In this document: piece after piece, positions 10,444 through 23,300 of the stretch | Layout: each line of letters opens with the position of its first letter | Position numbering within the stretch: the first letter of the stretch is position 1 | Assembly (NCBI GenBank): GCA_911728455.2 | Contig: OU452221.1 | Span: forward strand, 8,319,047 to 8,383,046 | DNA from: Marthasterias glacialis | Taxonomy: Eukaryota; Echinodermata; Asteroidea; Forcipulatida; Asteriidae | Length of the DNA: 64,000 nucleotides | Reading direction: 5' to 3' | The notes under the pieces: generated by a model | Database searches by the model: none | The model's input: the letters and a program-made list of their open reading frames with translations, nothing else | Told to the model about the DNA's origin: nothing | Translations under genes and position numbers: made by a program

Positions 10444-10697
10444 CTTCTGATCAAAGATTAAAGAGCGCCAAAGGTGCAAGATGTGGTACTAGAGCTTTAT
10501 CTATTGTTGGAACGCGAAATACGCATGGGCGCCTTTTCAGCAAGTAAATGTTTTGTTTCCCATTGATAGCAATGGTCATTGTATGCACTGATCTATTGTT
10601 GTATGAAAAGAGTTACTCGCTGAAATGGCGTCCAGTGGGATTTCAGCCCGAGTTCCCCATCTTGCGCCTTTGGCGCTCTATAATCTTTGCTTCTGAT
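10444..10697. mobile_element. hAT-like MITE with perfect 8-bp target duplication
   Basis: The inverted ends caaagattaaagagcgcc and ggcgctctataatctttg bound a 238-bp element (10,452-10,689). It is flanked on both sides by CTTCTGAT (10,444-10,451 and 10,690-10,697). An 8-bp duplication is the hallmark of hAT transposons, and CAAAG fits their terminal style. There is no coding capacity. Confidence 0.85.
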
Positions 10698-11160
10698 TGA
10701 TCACTGTAGTAGTAGCTCTGGAATATATTCATTTAACAGTAACACACCTCTTGTTGATTCTCCATCTCGATGGGCTAAATGAAACTCTGTCATGTGGTGC
10801 TCTCCAAACTATTTACAAACAAATGAATTTAAACTATTCACATGGGTGTGAGCTTTTTTGCATGTCAGAGTACTAGTCTTTTGATTATTTCAGAAGACTA
10901 GTTCCTGAGTGTTAAAGAGCCATATTAACTGGTATTATTTGGGCACCAGCGGATCTTATGCACCCTGTAACCCTTTGGTCTGTGAATGATCTCACAAGGA
11001 CATTAAAGTCAGTGTTCTTTTTGTTGTCCACACATATTGTCACAGACCGTTGCCAGCTTTAGATCTGGAAGTAGCGAAAACTTTTGAGTGTGCAGCAGAC
11101 ACTCACACACACGAACTTGCCACAGACTTTCAAACCCTCTATAAACATTGCACAAGTTTT

Positions 11161-11320
11161 TCATTTGAACATGATCTGTGTAAATCTCTTGAATGATCTT
11201 ATCTTTTACATTACACTTACAGCAAGTATGACTTGGACTGTCATTTGAACATGATCTGTGTAAATCTCTTGAATGATCTTATCTTTCACATTACACTTAC
11301 AGCAAGTATGACTGGGACTG
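11161..11320. repeat. Tandem duplication of about 80 bp covering the CYP4 start codon
   Basis: Two copies (about 11,161-11,240 and 11,242-11,320) run from 'tcatttgaacatgatctg' through a cttacag acceptor-like site to 'agcaagtatgact'. The upstream copy carries an ATG that reads MTWTVI then a stop. The downstream copy carries the true ATG of the P450 (MTGTVIAAG). A transcript covering both would have a six-codon upstream ORF. Confidence 0.85.
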
Positions 11321-14300
11321 TTATTGCTGCTGGAGCTATCGGTATACTAGCTTCTCTTATATTCATGGTGTATGTTCTGGTCGGGTATGTAAGATCAGTG
11401 AAAAAAATTCGAGCGGCGTTGTACCAATGGCCGGGACTCCCAGAACACTGGTTGTTTGGCAACATAAAGCAGGTCAGTACAAAGTCATCAATCTGTCATA
11501 CTGTGTGTGAAATCAGGTGCCAATTTCATGAAGCTGTTGACTATATTGGTAAAATGTGGTAATATGTGTGTATTTTACCAAACCCTAACTCCCTTGAGTG
11601 ATTTACTAGGATCCTTGCTCACTGTAACAGATTCCAAAATGATATGGTAACGCAACACCCAAACTGTGGTACTCTGATTATGGTGGTATGCCTGAACCCA
11701 TGTAAAGCATGATCAGTTTACTCATATGCAGTCCCCAGTCCAACAAAATCCACCAAAACCTGCTGTTAGAGTTTGATGGAATAGGGACGTTAAGCAGTTC
11801 AGTGTATTTCACAAATAATCCAGGAGGTTTTCTGGTGCGTATTCACGTTGACATTGGGTTTGAATTGTTGTGCTACTCTTCTGCTTATGTAGCACGTCTC
11901 CCAACTATTACATAGTGCTACGTTACTAGGTGCTCATGCGAACCCTGAAAAATAGGTAGAAGTAATGGAAAGGGCATGGGAAAATGTCTGTTCACTTCAT
12001 AAAACAATGCAAAAGTGCTTTAATCATTCACTTTAAACAGCAACTTGAATTAACATGATCCATAATCAATAAATCACTGCCTATGGAATGGTTATAATAA
12101 AGAAACAAATTCCTAAACTCGTAGGTTGGCAAAACTATCAAAACAGCAAATGGAGACTTGAGTAACAACACTCCAAACCTCTATGGCCCAGACCTTTGTT
12201 ACCATAGCAACAACCTAATTACCCACTGACCTCCAACTTCACTTGTTGATTGTCTTACTTGTGTGTACATGTGACTTACATGTGAACTGTGACACACAAA
12301 CTATATCTACATGTATGCCTGCATGCCTTGTATGGTCATTATCTAACCATCACTCAACTTTTGCTTGCTTGCAAAAGTTATCCACTTCAACTGGGCAAAG
12401 AGAAAGTTATAATCCTAAGTTTTGCATAACTTCCAAATACATGATAAGGTGAGTAAGTAAACTTCTAAAACCAAACTCCTTTTTTATCCTAAAATGGGGG
12501 TGTTTGAAAATAGCTTGTTATGCAGAACTGTGTGGTGCATTATCACATGGGCTACTGAACTCCACACAACCAGTGTGTAACTAGAGTGGGTTAAGACATG
12601 TACAGTACATAGGTTTTCCACACACTACGTAGAATGTAAACAGACTCTACACACTCCCCTCCAAAAATAAATGTCGTCTTGACATTTAGAAGGCTTATAG
12701 AGTTCTCAACAAAATAAGATAAACAGTCAACAGTCTTTTGAGTCTGAAGATTGATCTAATCTGGTGCAACCATCTCTGGGGAGGCAGTCCAGTTCTGCAG
12801 AAGTTCGCTGCTACAGTCAGATGAGCTGTCCCCTCAAGATCATCTGGTGTCAGGATCAAGTATGGCCAGGAGTGATCAGGTCCTCGTCAAAAACTTATCC
12901 CTAGTCATGGTGACTGTGTGAATGGGCTGCTAGAATAATGTTACTCTTGAGATGGCGGAATCCATGTGCAGTCTGTTCTTGTTCTGGGGCGCCCCTTCTA
13001 CGATCTTTTATCAAGTAAACTTGGGAATGTCTCTCATAGGTATCCTCGAATACCAGAACTACCAGAAATACCTAAACACACGTCCCAACAGGTCCAGTAT
13101 ATTGTGGTAGGAAGGCCTGCCTGCTTTGGTAGTTTCGCGGTATTGCTACTGGTGGTGTCATTTGGTGCCAAGGAACTGGTGCTGTTTGAGCGTACAGCCA
13201 GGGGGTCTACCCAGGAGACCACTGCTGCTGTTGTTGAAGATGGAATGGATACATAGGTGCGAACCCATGTGAATACTGGTACGCCATCTCCGCAATTTGA
13301 GCTGCATTTATACCTACTGGATAACTCGTTGGTGTGCCGAGATTATCATATGTCAACTTCATAGGTTGATGCCTGGTCCTTGTGGGACGGTAGGTAGTAT
13401 CATCCGTTGTTCCATCAGATGCCCCAGGTACTGACTGGTCTCCAGACCCCTCAGCTGAAGCTGAAGTAGCTTCTTGATGTGGTAGAATGGCGTCTTCCTC
13501 AGGAGGCTCTGTATGGACATCAGGAGGCATATTAGCAACCTCTACTTTAGGCACTGAGTTGGCTGTTAGAGGTGTGTCAGGAACCTCTGCTTCCAGCTCC
13601 GCATGATCTGCAGGGGGCGTATCAGCGGTACTTCCTTGCTGTTCGGATACTCCCAGAGCAGCTGAGGGTATGCTGTTGGCTTCAATGCTAGGAGTTGTGG
13701 CAACGGCTGGTGAATGGATAATGATTATGTTTTCCTCATCGTCTTCACCATCGTCACTGTCAGTGGTCAACGGCTGGCTTTCAAGATCTCCACTGAGTGT
13801 CAACTTTGTGTTCCGGGCTTTATTGCGACTGGGTCGACTTTGTGGAGGCACAGCAGATACTTCCTCCTGGGAACAGATTGCGGTGGAGCACCCTTGTCCT
13901 ACCCTGGCCATTCTCGGGTTGAACTTCATAAACAGGAATATTTTCATTCTGTTGCTTCACCACTTTGTAGATCCTATTCTCCCAGAAAGACTGCAGTTTG
14001 CTTGGACCCTCTGGCCTCTGTAGGTTCTTGACAAGAACACTGTCGCCTGGAGACAGGATGGTACTTTGTGCCTTACGATCATAGTAAGCTATTCCAGAGT
14101 ACTCTTGGAGTCGAGCAAACAGGTGATTTTCAAATTCTCGTCCCTGATCGTGATGGAGCCTCTTTGGGAACCAAACTTCAGCATGTAGTTATTGAAGATT
14201 ATGTCAGCTGCTGTCTTGCCTTTCTTGTTTTTGGTTGGGTATGCTTGGGCGAATCGAGTGAAGTGGTCCATCACAACCAGGATATACTCAAACCCTCCTT

Positions 14301-17300
14301 TACTCCTTTCAAGATGGACATAATCGATGCCCACAAGCTCAAATGGTTGAGTGGTCTTTATGTTCACCAGAGGTGTTCTGGTTGGCTTTGCAGGTCTTTT
14401 CTGGATGATACATTGGCACCTTTTGGTGATATGATCGTCTATGTCAGCAGCCATGTGTGGCCAGTAGAAGCGTTCTCGTGCAAGGTGAATTGTTCACTCT
14501 GGTCCCAGATGTCCAGCATTGGCGTGTAATTCACTATACACAACCGGTTTGAACTTCTCAGGTGGAACCAGTTGGGTATGGGTACCAGTCTCACGCCACA
14601 GGATCGTATGTCTGTCCAAGTAGAGTTTACCCCACTCATGCATCAAGGCCATGACAATCTTTGACTCACCCTGTCGTTCACCACGTGTTGGCCATCTCCC
14701 CAGGGATTTATAGTGAAGGACTCTACTTATCACAGGATCTTCTCCCTGAGCTAGTTGAATTTCCTTCCTGCTGAACTGGTTCACTGGGGAATTTCCTGTG
14801 AAGTCTGTCTTCTGGGTCGGGTTTCCGACTGAGAGTGCATGTATCGATGTTGTTTGGCTACTCTGAGTTGTAATACCATGTAAAGTCGCCTTCAGCACAT
14901 CTGGGGATACGACTTCTGTGTGGACAGCTTCCAGTTGCTCAAAGTTGTGGAGGATTCTTGACAGAGTATCAGCATCACCGTTGGCCTTCCCTGGTCTATA
15001 TCTTATGTCAAGGTTATAGTCTGCCAGTTCAGCCACCCAGCGGTGGCCCGTCGCATTCAGCTTTGCTGTGGTCAGGATGTATGTCAGTGGGTTGTTATCA
15101 GTGTAGATTGTGGTGTGGGTTGAATAGTATAGGTAATCTCTGAAGTGTTCTGTGACTGCCCATTTCAGCGCAAGGAACTCCAGCTTCCCTGAATGCATGT
15201 GGTAGTTTTTCTCCGCTTCTGTCAGGGTGCGTGAGCCATATCCAATTACTCTCAATCGGCCATCTTGCTTCTGATAGAGTACTGCACCAAGCCCATCTTG
15301 CGATGCATCTGTATGGAGAACAAACGGCAAACTGAAGTCGGGATAAGCCATCACGGGTGGTTTTTGGAGGTCATCCAGGATATCTTCCAGGGCATCTTGG
15401 TGGCGTCTCTCCCACTTGACCGTATCATTGCCCCGTTTCTGGATCTTCTTTCCACCTTTCTGGGGAGGGGATGGATACTCATGCTGATCGACTTTGAGAA
15501 GGTTATACAGTACTTTTGCTCGGATGGAGAAATTTGGCAGTACCCAACCAGTCCAAGTAGTTGCTGAACTTCTCCAACCGTTAAGGGTTGCTTCTGTCTA
15601 AGTGCTTCTAGGGCTATTGTTTCCTTTGGATCCATACTGTGACCCTTTTCTGACACAATCCGTCCAAGATACTTGACTTGGGGCTGAAAAAGGGAACACT
15701 TAGCAGCTCGTAGTTTCTCTTGCATCCGCTGCAGTACCCTCCTTACTCCTTCTACATGCTCTTCAAAAGTTGGGCTGTAGATGAGGACATCATCAAGGTA
15801 GATTGTGCATATTTCATTGTTCATGTCATCCAGGCATGCCTCCATGTGTCGCTGAAATACTGCAGGAGCATTCTTTAACCCCAAAGGAATGCGCAACCAC
15901 TCATGCAGCCCCCATGGTGTTACAAAAGCGGTAAGGTGGCGGCTTTCTTCGGCCATGAAGCCCTGGTGGTAGGCCTTCCCTTGATCCAAGGTTGAGAACT
16001 ATCGATTTCCACCCAAGTTATCGAGTATATCTTGAATGCGGGGGATTGGTTGTCTGTTGGTGATTGTTTTCAAATTCAACTGCCGGTAGTCAATACACAG
16101 CCTTAGCGAACCATCTTCCTTCCTCACACATACAACAGGTGACGAGTAGTTTGATGAAGACTTCTGAATCCATCCTCTCTGAAGGAGATCCAAGATATAC
16201 TCTTTCACTTCCCGATACAATGGACGAGGGATTGACTGGTATGTTCGCTGGACTGGTGTGGTGTCATTTAGTTGGATGCTCATTTTCAAATCTTTAATGC
16301 ACCCATATCTTGCTCTGAACATGCGAATGCTCCTGCTTCTTCTTGAAGCATCTTCGTTGCTATGGCACACTGGCTCTCGGTGAGATGTGTCAGGTCTACA
16401 GGGGGAATAACAGCTGGATCTGCTGCAATTGTAGCTGCTCTCACCTGTAAGTCCTCAGTTTCAGGTTTCCTTCTTGGACCAGGTTGTGGTACATCTTGAA
16501 CTCTACCAGCTATGACTGGCTGGATTACTTCTAAAGTACCTAATAGTGTCTTCCTCTTGAGAGTGATGTCATGATTCGTGGGGTTGGCTATCACAATGGT
16601 CACACAACAGGAATTGCCTTTCGGGATCGTCAACACAGCTTCATCTACTTCCAATCCATCTGGCCATTGCGATTCCAGGTTGGGTTCGAACATGACTGTC
16701 ATCCTCTCTGTTGCACCAGCATGAGCTCGACACTGGACACTTGCACTTGAGCCCTTCCTGATTTTGACGTCTCGACCACCAACCTTTAGTGTGCATAGTT
16801 GATACGGTTCGGGTTCTTGTAGTAAGTCAACCAGGGGTGCAATGTTCTCTTTTGGAGTAGATGTGAAGGTGTCTGTCATGGCTGTCAGCAAAGATTCGGC
16901 TGAATATCCATTGCCTCTGATTAGCTCCTGTAGGACGTTCGAGCCAATGATTGGATGATCAAGGTTATCATTTGTTACTAGCATCGAGATAAGTACTTGA
17001 TTACTTGGGTTACTGTTCATCAATGCAAACTCCACCTCAATGTAGCCATCGTAAGGAAGTTGGGTGTTGTTCGCAGTAGTCACGAGGAGACTGTTGGAGC
17101 CAAGTATCTGTCGTTGAACCCATGCAGCAGAGACTAGTGACACTTGTGCCCCTGTGTCCCACAAAGCTTGGGTTTGTCTTTCGGCCAAGTATCAGTGGAT
17201 GATACACTTTGGGCCCACCAGCTTGGCGAGCTTCAATTTGTGCTTAGGGCGCTGCTGGGTAGACAAAGACATCAGTGAAACACTATCTGGTACTCTGGTT

Positions 17301-20300
17301 TGCGATGTTTGAGGGTGAATTACTGGGGACTGTTGTGATTGGCGGGCAGGCGTGCGTCCCCTCCACGTGCCCGAGGTTCGTTTCCCGGACGTCGTCGCTG
17401 TCGGTGTTTGCATCCTCTGCTAAAATGCTCAGTGCTACCACAGATATAACAGTGGTTACAGCTTGCTCCTGTCCCAACAGTACGACAATTCTCACATCCC
17501 CAGTCTTCAGGTCGTCTACTTGATCTTTTCCGCTCTGTTGGGTTCTGCGGTGAGTTGAAGTTGGCTTTCATGGAGGCCAGTTCTGCTCTGAGCTGTTTGA
17601 GCTGTTCAGTCATGTCATCCTGCCTTGCTTCAAACACACTAACTTGTGCCACTTTAACTTTGCATACCTTTCCCTGTCTTTCCATCTCTCTGCTGTCTGC
17701 CACTTTTAGCTGTTTGAACAGGACTTCATCCGCAGTAGACGGGTCTTCTAGAGGTGATTTCAGATCTGCTCGGATGTTGTTGTTTGCAAGACCTGTATAT
17801 AGTGAGTGAAGGAGCATCTTCTGTACGAGATCTTCATCATACTTCACATGAGTCGGCCTTTGATGATGCTTGGACAATCCTTTGACAAAGATCCAGCATG
17901 CGCACCAGGAAGTCATGTGCTGACTCTGATGTTCCTTGGGAGGCAGAGGACAGCTCCTTGTACAGGCTGGTGGCATCTCCCTCTCTGAAGTGGGCTTGTA
18001 GTATTCCCCGCAAAACCGATAGGGTGAGGGAGGGTTTGCTCTCTAGATAACTTTTGAGGCGCATACCCGGATTAATGGCACGCAGCACCGCCTCGCAGAT
18101 GTCTGTCTCCTTATAGCCCTTTGAAAGCCCCACCTTTATCTGATGAACCAGGCTGCTGTATGATATTTTATCTTTCTGGCCAGGATCACTGATCTGCCCG
18201 TAAATCTTGAATTCCTTCTTGAGGTAGCCTGCCACATAGCCAGGTAGGAGTGAGGTACCCTCCTTCACTGGAGACGTCTGCTTTACCGGAGATGACTGAG
18301 TGGATGATGAGAGTTCTTTCACAAGGGCATCTCGTTGCTCCTTGAAGCTTTTCTCAAGCTTGGAGAGGGCCTCTTCAAGTGTGGAGGTTGAACTGGAAAT
18401 GGGTAGGGTCTCCTTCTCTGATCCAAATAGCTCTTCCAGTTTTGCAGAAAGTGTCTGGATAACAGCTAGGCCCTGGTCTTCGGTATTCTCCAAATCCTCG
18501 CTGTCTACAAATCGGTTAATTGATTTTGTCATTTCCCACTCACTTTTGTCGACATCCTCCTCCTTGCTGATCTTGAGGGAGACACAGACCTCCTTCAGCT
18601 CCGTCTTCTTAAGCTAATTGTCCAGCTTCTCCCTTATTTTGCGGCTCAACTGCTGTTATTTCTGCCAGATGCTCCATGTTGGGTTTCTCTATCCCAGAAG
18701 TGACCCTGTGCCCTTGAACTCTATGGCCTTCATCAACCTTCTAGATCCTACTCCAACACATCACGTCCTGGCAAGATCGCCAGAACTGTAGCACGTCTCC
18801 CAACTATTACATAGTGCTACATTACTAGGTGCTCATGCGAACCCTGAAAAATAGGTTGAAGTAATGGAAAGCGTATGAGAAAATGTCTGTTCACTTCATA
18901 AAACAATGCAAAAGTGCTTTAATCATTCACTTTAAACAGCAACTTGAATTAACATGATCCATAATCAATAAATCACTGCCTATGGAATGGTTATAATAAA
19001 GAAACAAATTACTAAACTCGTAGGTTGGCAAAACTATCAAAAACAGCAAATGGAGACTTGAGTAACAACACTCCAAACCTCTATGGCCCAGACCTTTGTT
19101 ACCATAGCAACAACCTAATTACCCACTGACCTCCAACTTCACTTGTTGATTGTCTTACTTGTGTGTACATGTGACTTACATGTGAACTGCCACACACAAA
19201 CTATATCTACATGTACATGTATGCATACATGGCATGTATGCATACATGTACATGTAGATATAGTTTGTGTGTGGCAGTTCACATGTGACTTACATGTGAA
19301 CTGCCACACACAAACTATATCTACATGTACATGTATGCATACATGCCTTGTATGGTCATTATCTAACCATAGAGCTACAGATCTAACCATCACTCAACTT
19401 TTGCTTGCTTGCAAAAGTTATCCACTTCAGCTGGGCAAAGAGAAAGTTATAATCCTAAGTTTTGCATAACTTCCAAATGCATGATAAGGTGAGTAAGTAA
19501 ACTTCTAAAACCAAACTCCTATTTATCCTGAGCTACATCAATAACTAAAAATAAAATAAAACAGTTGCTCTTTCATAACTTTCCTCTCCTTTAGTCATTC
19601 AACAGTGCACTGTGATATGTGCATATTCTTCAAAGTTATCAGCATTTCTACTCAGTCTTTACTGAAAATAATCATCAAGTTCTGTACCTTGTGAAGACAG
19701 GAATCATCAATACATGTAACCAGAGATAAAAGGTTGAAATGATAATCACATTGCAGTACCTAAAAAGAAAATGGAAAGTTAACACATACCTGAAAAATAG
19801 GTTGAAGTAATGGAAAGCGCATGAGAAAATGTCTGTTCACTTCATAAAACAATGCAAAAGTGAACAGGTATGGTCCTCACACACACAACCATAAGTTCAG
19901 CCTGTACCAAAATAAAAATGGGGGTGTTTGAAAATAGCTCGTTATGCAGAACTGTGTGGTGCATTATCACATGGACTACTGAACTCCACACAACCAGTGT
20001 GTAACTAGAGTGGGTTAAGACATGCACAGTACATAGGTTTTCCACACACTGTGTAGAATGTAAACAGACTCTACACTTACAAGAACTGCCAGCAATATTG
20101 CATTTTGCTTTTCATCTGGTAAGCAGAGGTTATGAAATGGACACTGTGCTGAGGACCGCTCCATTAGCAGGAAACGTCTGCTTACAGGCTTTATGAAATT
20201 GGCCCCTGGCTGGTCTTGAAATACCCACTGGACCACTGGCTACACAAAGTACACGGTGAATTTAGCATTGGGCCAGTAATCTCATACGAAACAAGTCCAT

Positions 20301-23300
20301 TTGGTCCAATGTTTTCTTTTCAGATGTTTGTTTTGTAAGATTGACTGTTTCAAGTTCAAACCTCTTACATAAATTTCTGTTTTTAACCAGTTGCCGCAAG
20401 GAATAATCAATTTTTTCCCATCCAGCCTGGCGGAATCTTTTTTCCTTTGAGTGAACCGCTTGGACAAAAAACCTTGACTTGATAATACCAAGAGAACAAA
20501 GATTCTCTTTTTAGCACCGGAATATTTTGTTTTCTCTAACGCAAAAATGTCAAATATGTGTACCTCGAATTGTAAAACCTCGGCCGTGAGCCACGGCATA
20601 GGATTGGTTCTAAACCTGGAACCAAGGTTGGATCCCCGGTTCACGAAAATTGACCAAATGTTTTACTCTATCTGTCGTCTTTGTGTTGGTGAAACGCTCA
20701 GTAGTGGAATGTCAGGGCAAACTTTGTTCTGTTATTCCGATTTTCCCCAATGGCGTGTTGAATTAAACGATGCCCTTTTGCTGGCTCAGACAATATTTGT
20801 GTGGATACAAAATGAAATTTGGTGTATGTGCCAAAATGTTTAATGGCATCATGTTTCAACCCTAGCGGAGTCAAAGGCTAAAATTATAATAAGGTCATCT
20901 TTTTTTGTTTCTTTGAAGGATCCGATGAGCAATCCGAATATAAGGGACTCTGGCTCTGAAGCATCCATGGCATTCTGGATACAGATGAGCACATTGTACC
21001 CAAGAGGCTACTACTGGTTCCAGGGTTGCATCAGTGGACGATTAGTCGCCAATCATCCCGATATCCTGCGTGCAGTAACCAAGGGAAGGGGTGCGAACGC
21101 TTTGTGAAATAGACAAACTCTTTTTGTTAGGTGCTCCGCAAAGGGCATAGTGTGGAGAAAAATGGTGTAGTCGGCAAAGGATTACACCCTCCCAAAGACA
21201 ATGCCCTTGCTATGCCCCGGGGCTTGGTGGGGGTTCTGGGGAGGTTGTTGGTAAAGGCAGTGTTCACCTTGAACTTTTTCAGTGACCAGCCAACAATTTG
21301 TTAATGGCCTCACATTTCGACCCTAGCAGAGTCTTTCTTAAAGGCTAAATGACAACATAACAATGACAAGTATACTGGATTAACAAAAGCAGTCAAGTGG
21401 AAACAAGTGAAAAGAGAGAGGCTGAAAGCAGTCAGAAGATGTAAGGGATGAACAATGAAGAGGAAGACAAAGGGGGTTTGGGGGGAAGAGTCTGGTTTAA
21501 CCACAATAGGTTGGAAACACAGAAAATAATTTGAGTTAATTGATTTTATGTTTTTAGTTTTTAGTTTAAAATCACCCTCGAAATTTCATCAGAAGTAGAC
21601 AAAAAAATCTACCTGCATTTTTCATTCTATTTTTGAATGAAATTTGAAAGTGATTAACAAATTAATAATCCTATTCAACTCAAACTATTTCCTTCACATG
21701 TTGAAACATTTTTGGGTGGTTTCAGGAAATAAAAAAAAAGTTAAAACCTTCGGAAAAACTGCTAATGGGACGATAGATATGTGGCCCCCTTTATTGCATT
21801 TCCTGTCAAAAGTCATAATTATGCGGGCAAAGTTTAAGTCTAGGATATTGGAAATTTTGCACTGCACTGAATTGAACTGGGTTTTTTTAACCAGAGATGA
21901 AGGATTTTGATTTATTCGATTATGTATCCATGATCTCTCTCAGCATACAATAACATTTGTGTTTTAATTCATTCTTTCTAACAGATTCGAAACCTTTGAT
22001 GCCAGTTGAACCTAACTATCGTTTTTTGCTCCCATGGCTTGGGTATGGCCTTCTTCTCGCCGGTGGGAACACTTGGTTCCGTAATCGACGTCTCCTCACC
22101 CGGGCATTTCACTTTGATATCCTGAAGCCATATATGGCGGTGTACAACAAAGCCTCTGATGTACTTTTGGTACGATCTTTACATATATCTGTTTATCTTC
22201 CATCTACCATGCATCACGCTCCGTATACGGACAGGGCAAAATGGCGTTCTAAACTTTGAGCGTTGTATGTATTGCCCTTCATCAAATAACGCTCAAAGTT
22301 ATACTATCTTCCTGTTGAACTAATGAGAAATTCAATATCACACTCCCGCTCGTGGAATACGGGAAAATATAGCGTGTCTGCATCCCATATCCCACTCGGC
22401 CTTCAGCCTCGTGGGATATGGGACGCAGAAGCAAGATATTTTCCCGTATTCCACTCGAGGTTGTGTGATAACTTATAATATTATCATTGGACACTTTAGT
22501 AGCATCAAGTAAAAGAATAAAAATCTGGCTACGCATGATTGTGTTCTTGTGTATATAAGGCATAACAGTCTGGACACAGACACAATGTGTATTTTGCAAC
22601 ATACAGTCTATAACCAACCATCACTTGTCATAATTTTCCCTTTTTCTCTGGGTAGATGAATAGCATGCCTATGTAAAATAAACAGAGTTTCACACAGACA
22701 GGTTGCTGACTTTTAATGAGCATTCCTGACTACGCTACGAAGCAAGTTTGGTTCCCTGCAGTACTCTCAACCAAACTTGGGATGCCATGCTAGTTGAACA
22801 GTCTAGAGTTTTATTCGTGAATGCTGTGCTCGTTTGTTTATTCTGCCCTTCTTGTCCTTTGACAGGTTAACACAGATTAACTGTGAGAAAACAGAAAATA
22901 AATATAACATGTAACAATCAGTGCATGATTGAAAACCATAGAGACCGACCTATTTGTTTACATAAATGACCTATAATTTGTCTGAAACATGTTGCTTATA
23001 AATTTAACCAAACCTAGTAACTTAACACTGCCTTTTACCTTATATTAATTGTCTGAGAATGATTTTGTATTACTAGTGAACTTGCGAAATGCAGGAAGGG
23101 TTTATCTACACCCAGTAATTTTATCAAAAGCATATGATAAACAATTAGCAAACTATAACATTCAATGTGATCTTGTAAACAAAAGGAAAACTACCTTATT
23201 TGACCTTATAAAACAACAATAACTTATTCAATAATCACTTAATCACTTCTATAAACTATAAAGATGAATTTGACTGACTAACCGTTTAATAAAACCTCAA

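Larger units (their letters stand above)
8310..11160. other. Gene-free repeat-rich interval upstream of the intact CYP4 gene
   Basis: Apart from the elements listed at 8,587, 8,999, 9,718 and 10,444 I find no coding exon. A promoter and any 5' non-coding exon of the CYP4 gene should lie in its right part. 10,700-11,160 has no recognisable repeat, but I could not identify a convincing TATA or initiator. Confidence 0.4.
11888..20075 (-). mobile_element. Degenerate Ty3/gypsy LTR retrotransposon with both LTRs, inside CYP4 intron 1
   Basis: The element lies antisense to the host gene. Its LTRs begin tgtag and end ctaca, and the 4-bp CTTA flanks both sides (11,884-11,887; 20,076-20,079), giving a target duplication. 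Reading leftwards the internal order is gag, protease, reverse transcriptase, RNase H, integrase, the Ty3/gypsy order. Several frameshifts, in-frame stops and an integrase deletion show it is dead. The LTRs are alike in sequence but unequal in length (764 versus 1,289 bp) because of extra segments in the right one. Confidence 0.92.

Noticed and set aside
13670-14529. Plus-strand frames antisense to the retrotransposon
   Set aside because: They are shadows of the integrase and gag-pol coding strand and have no motif of their own.
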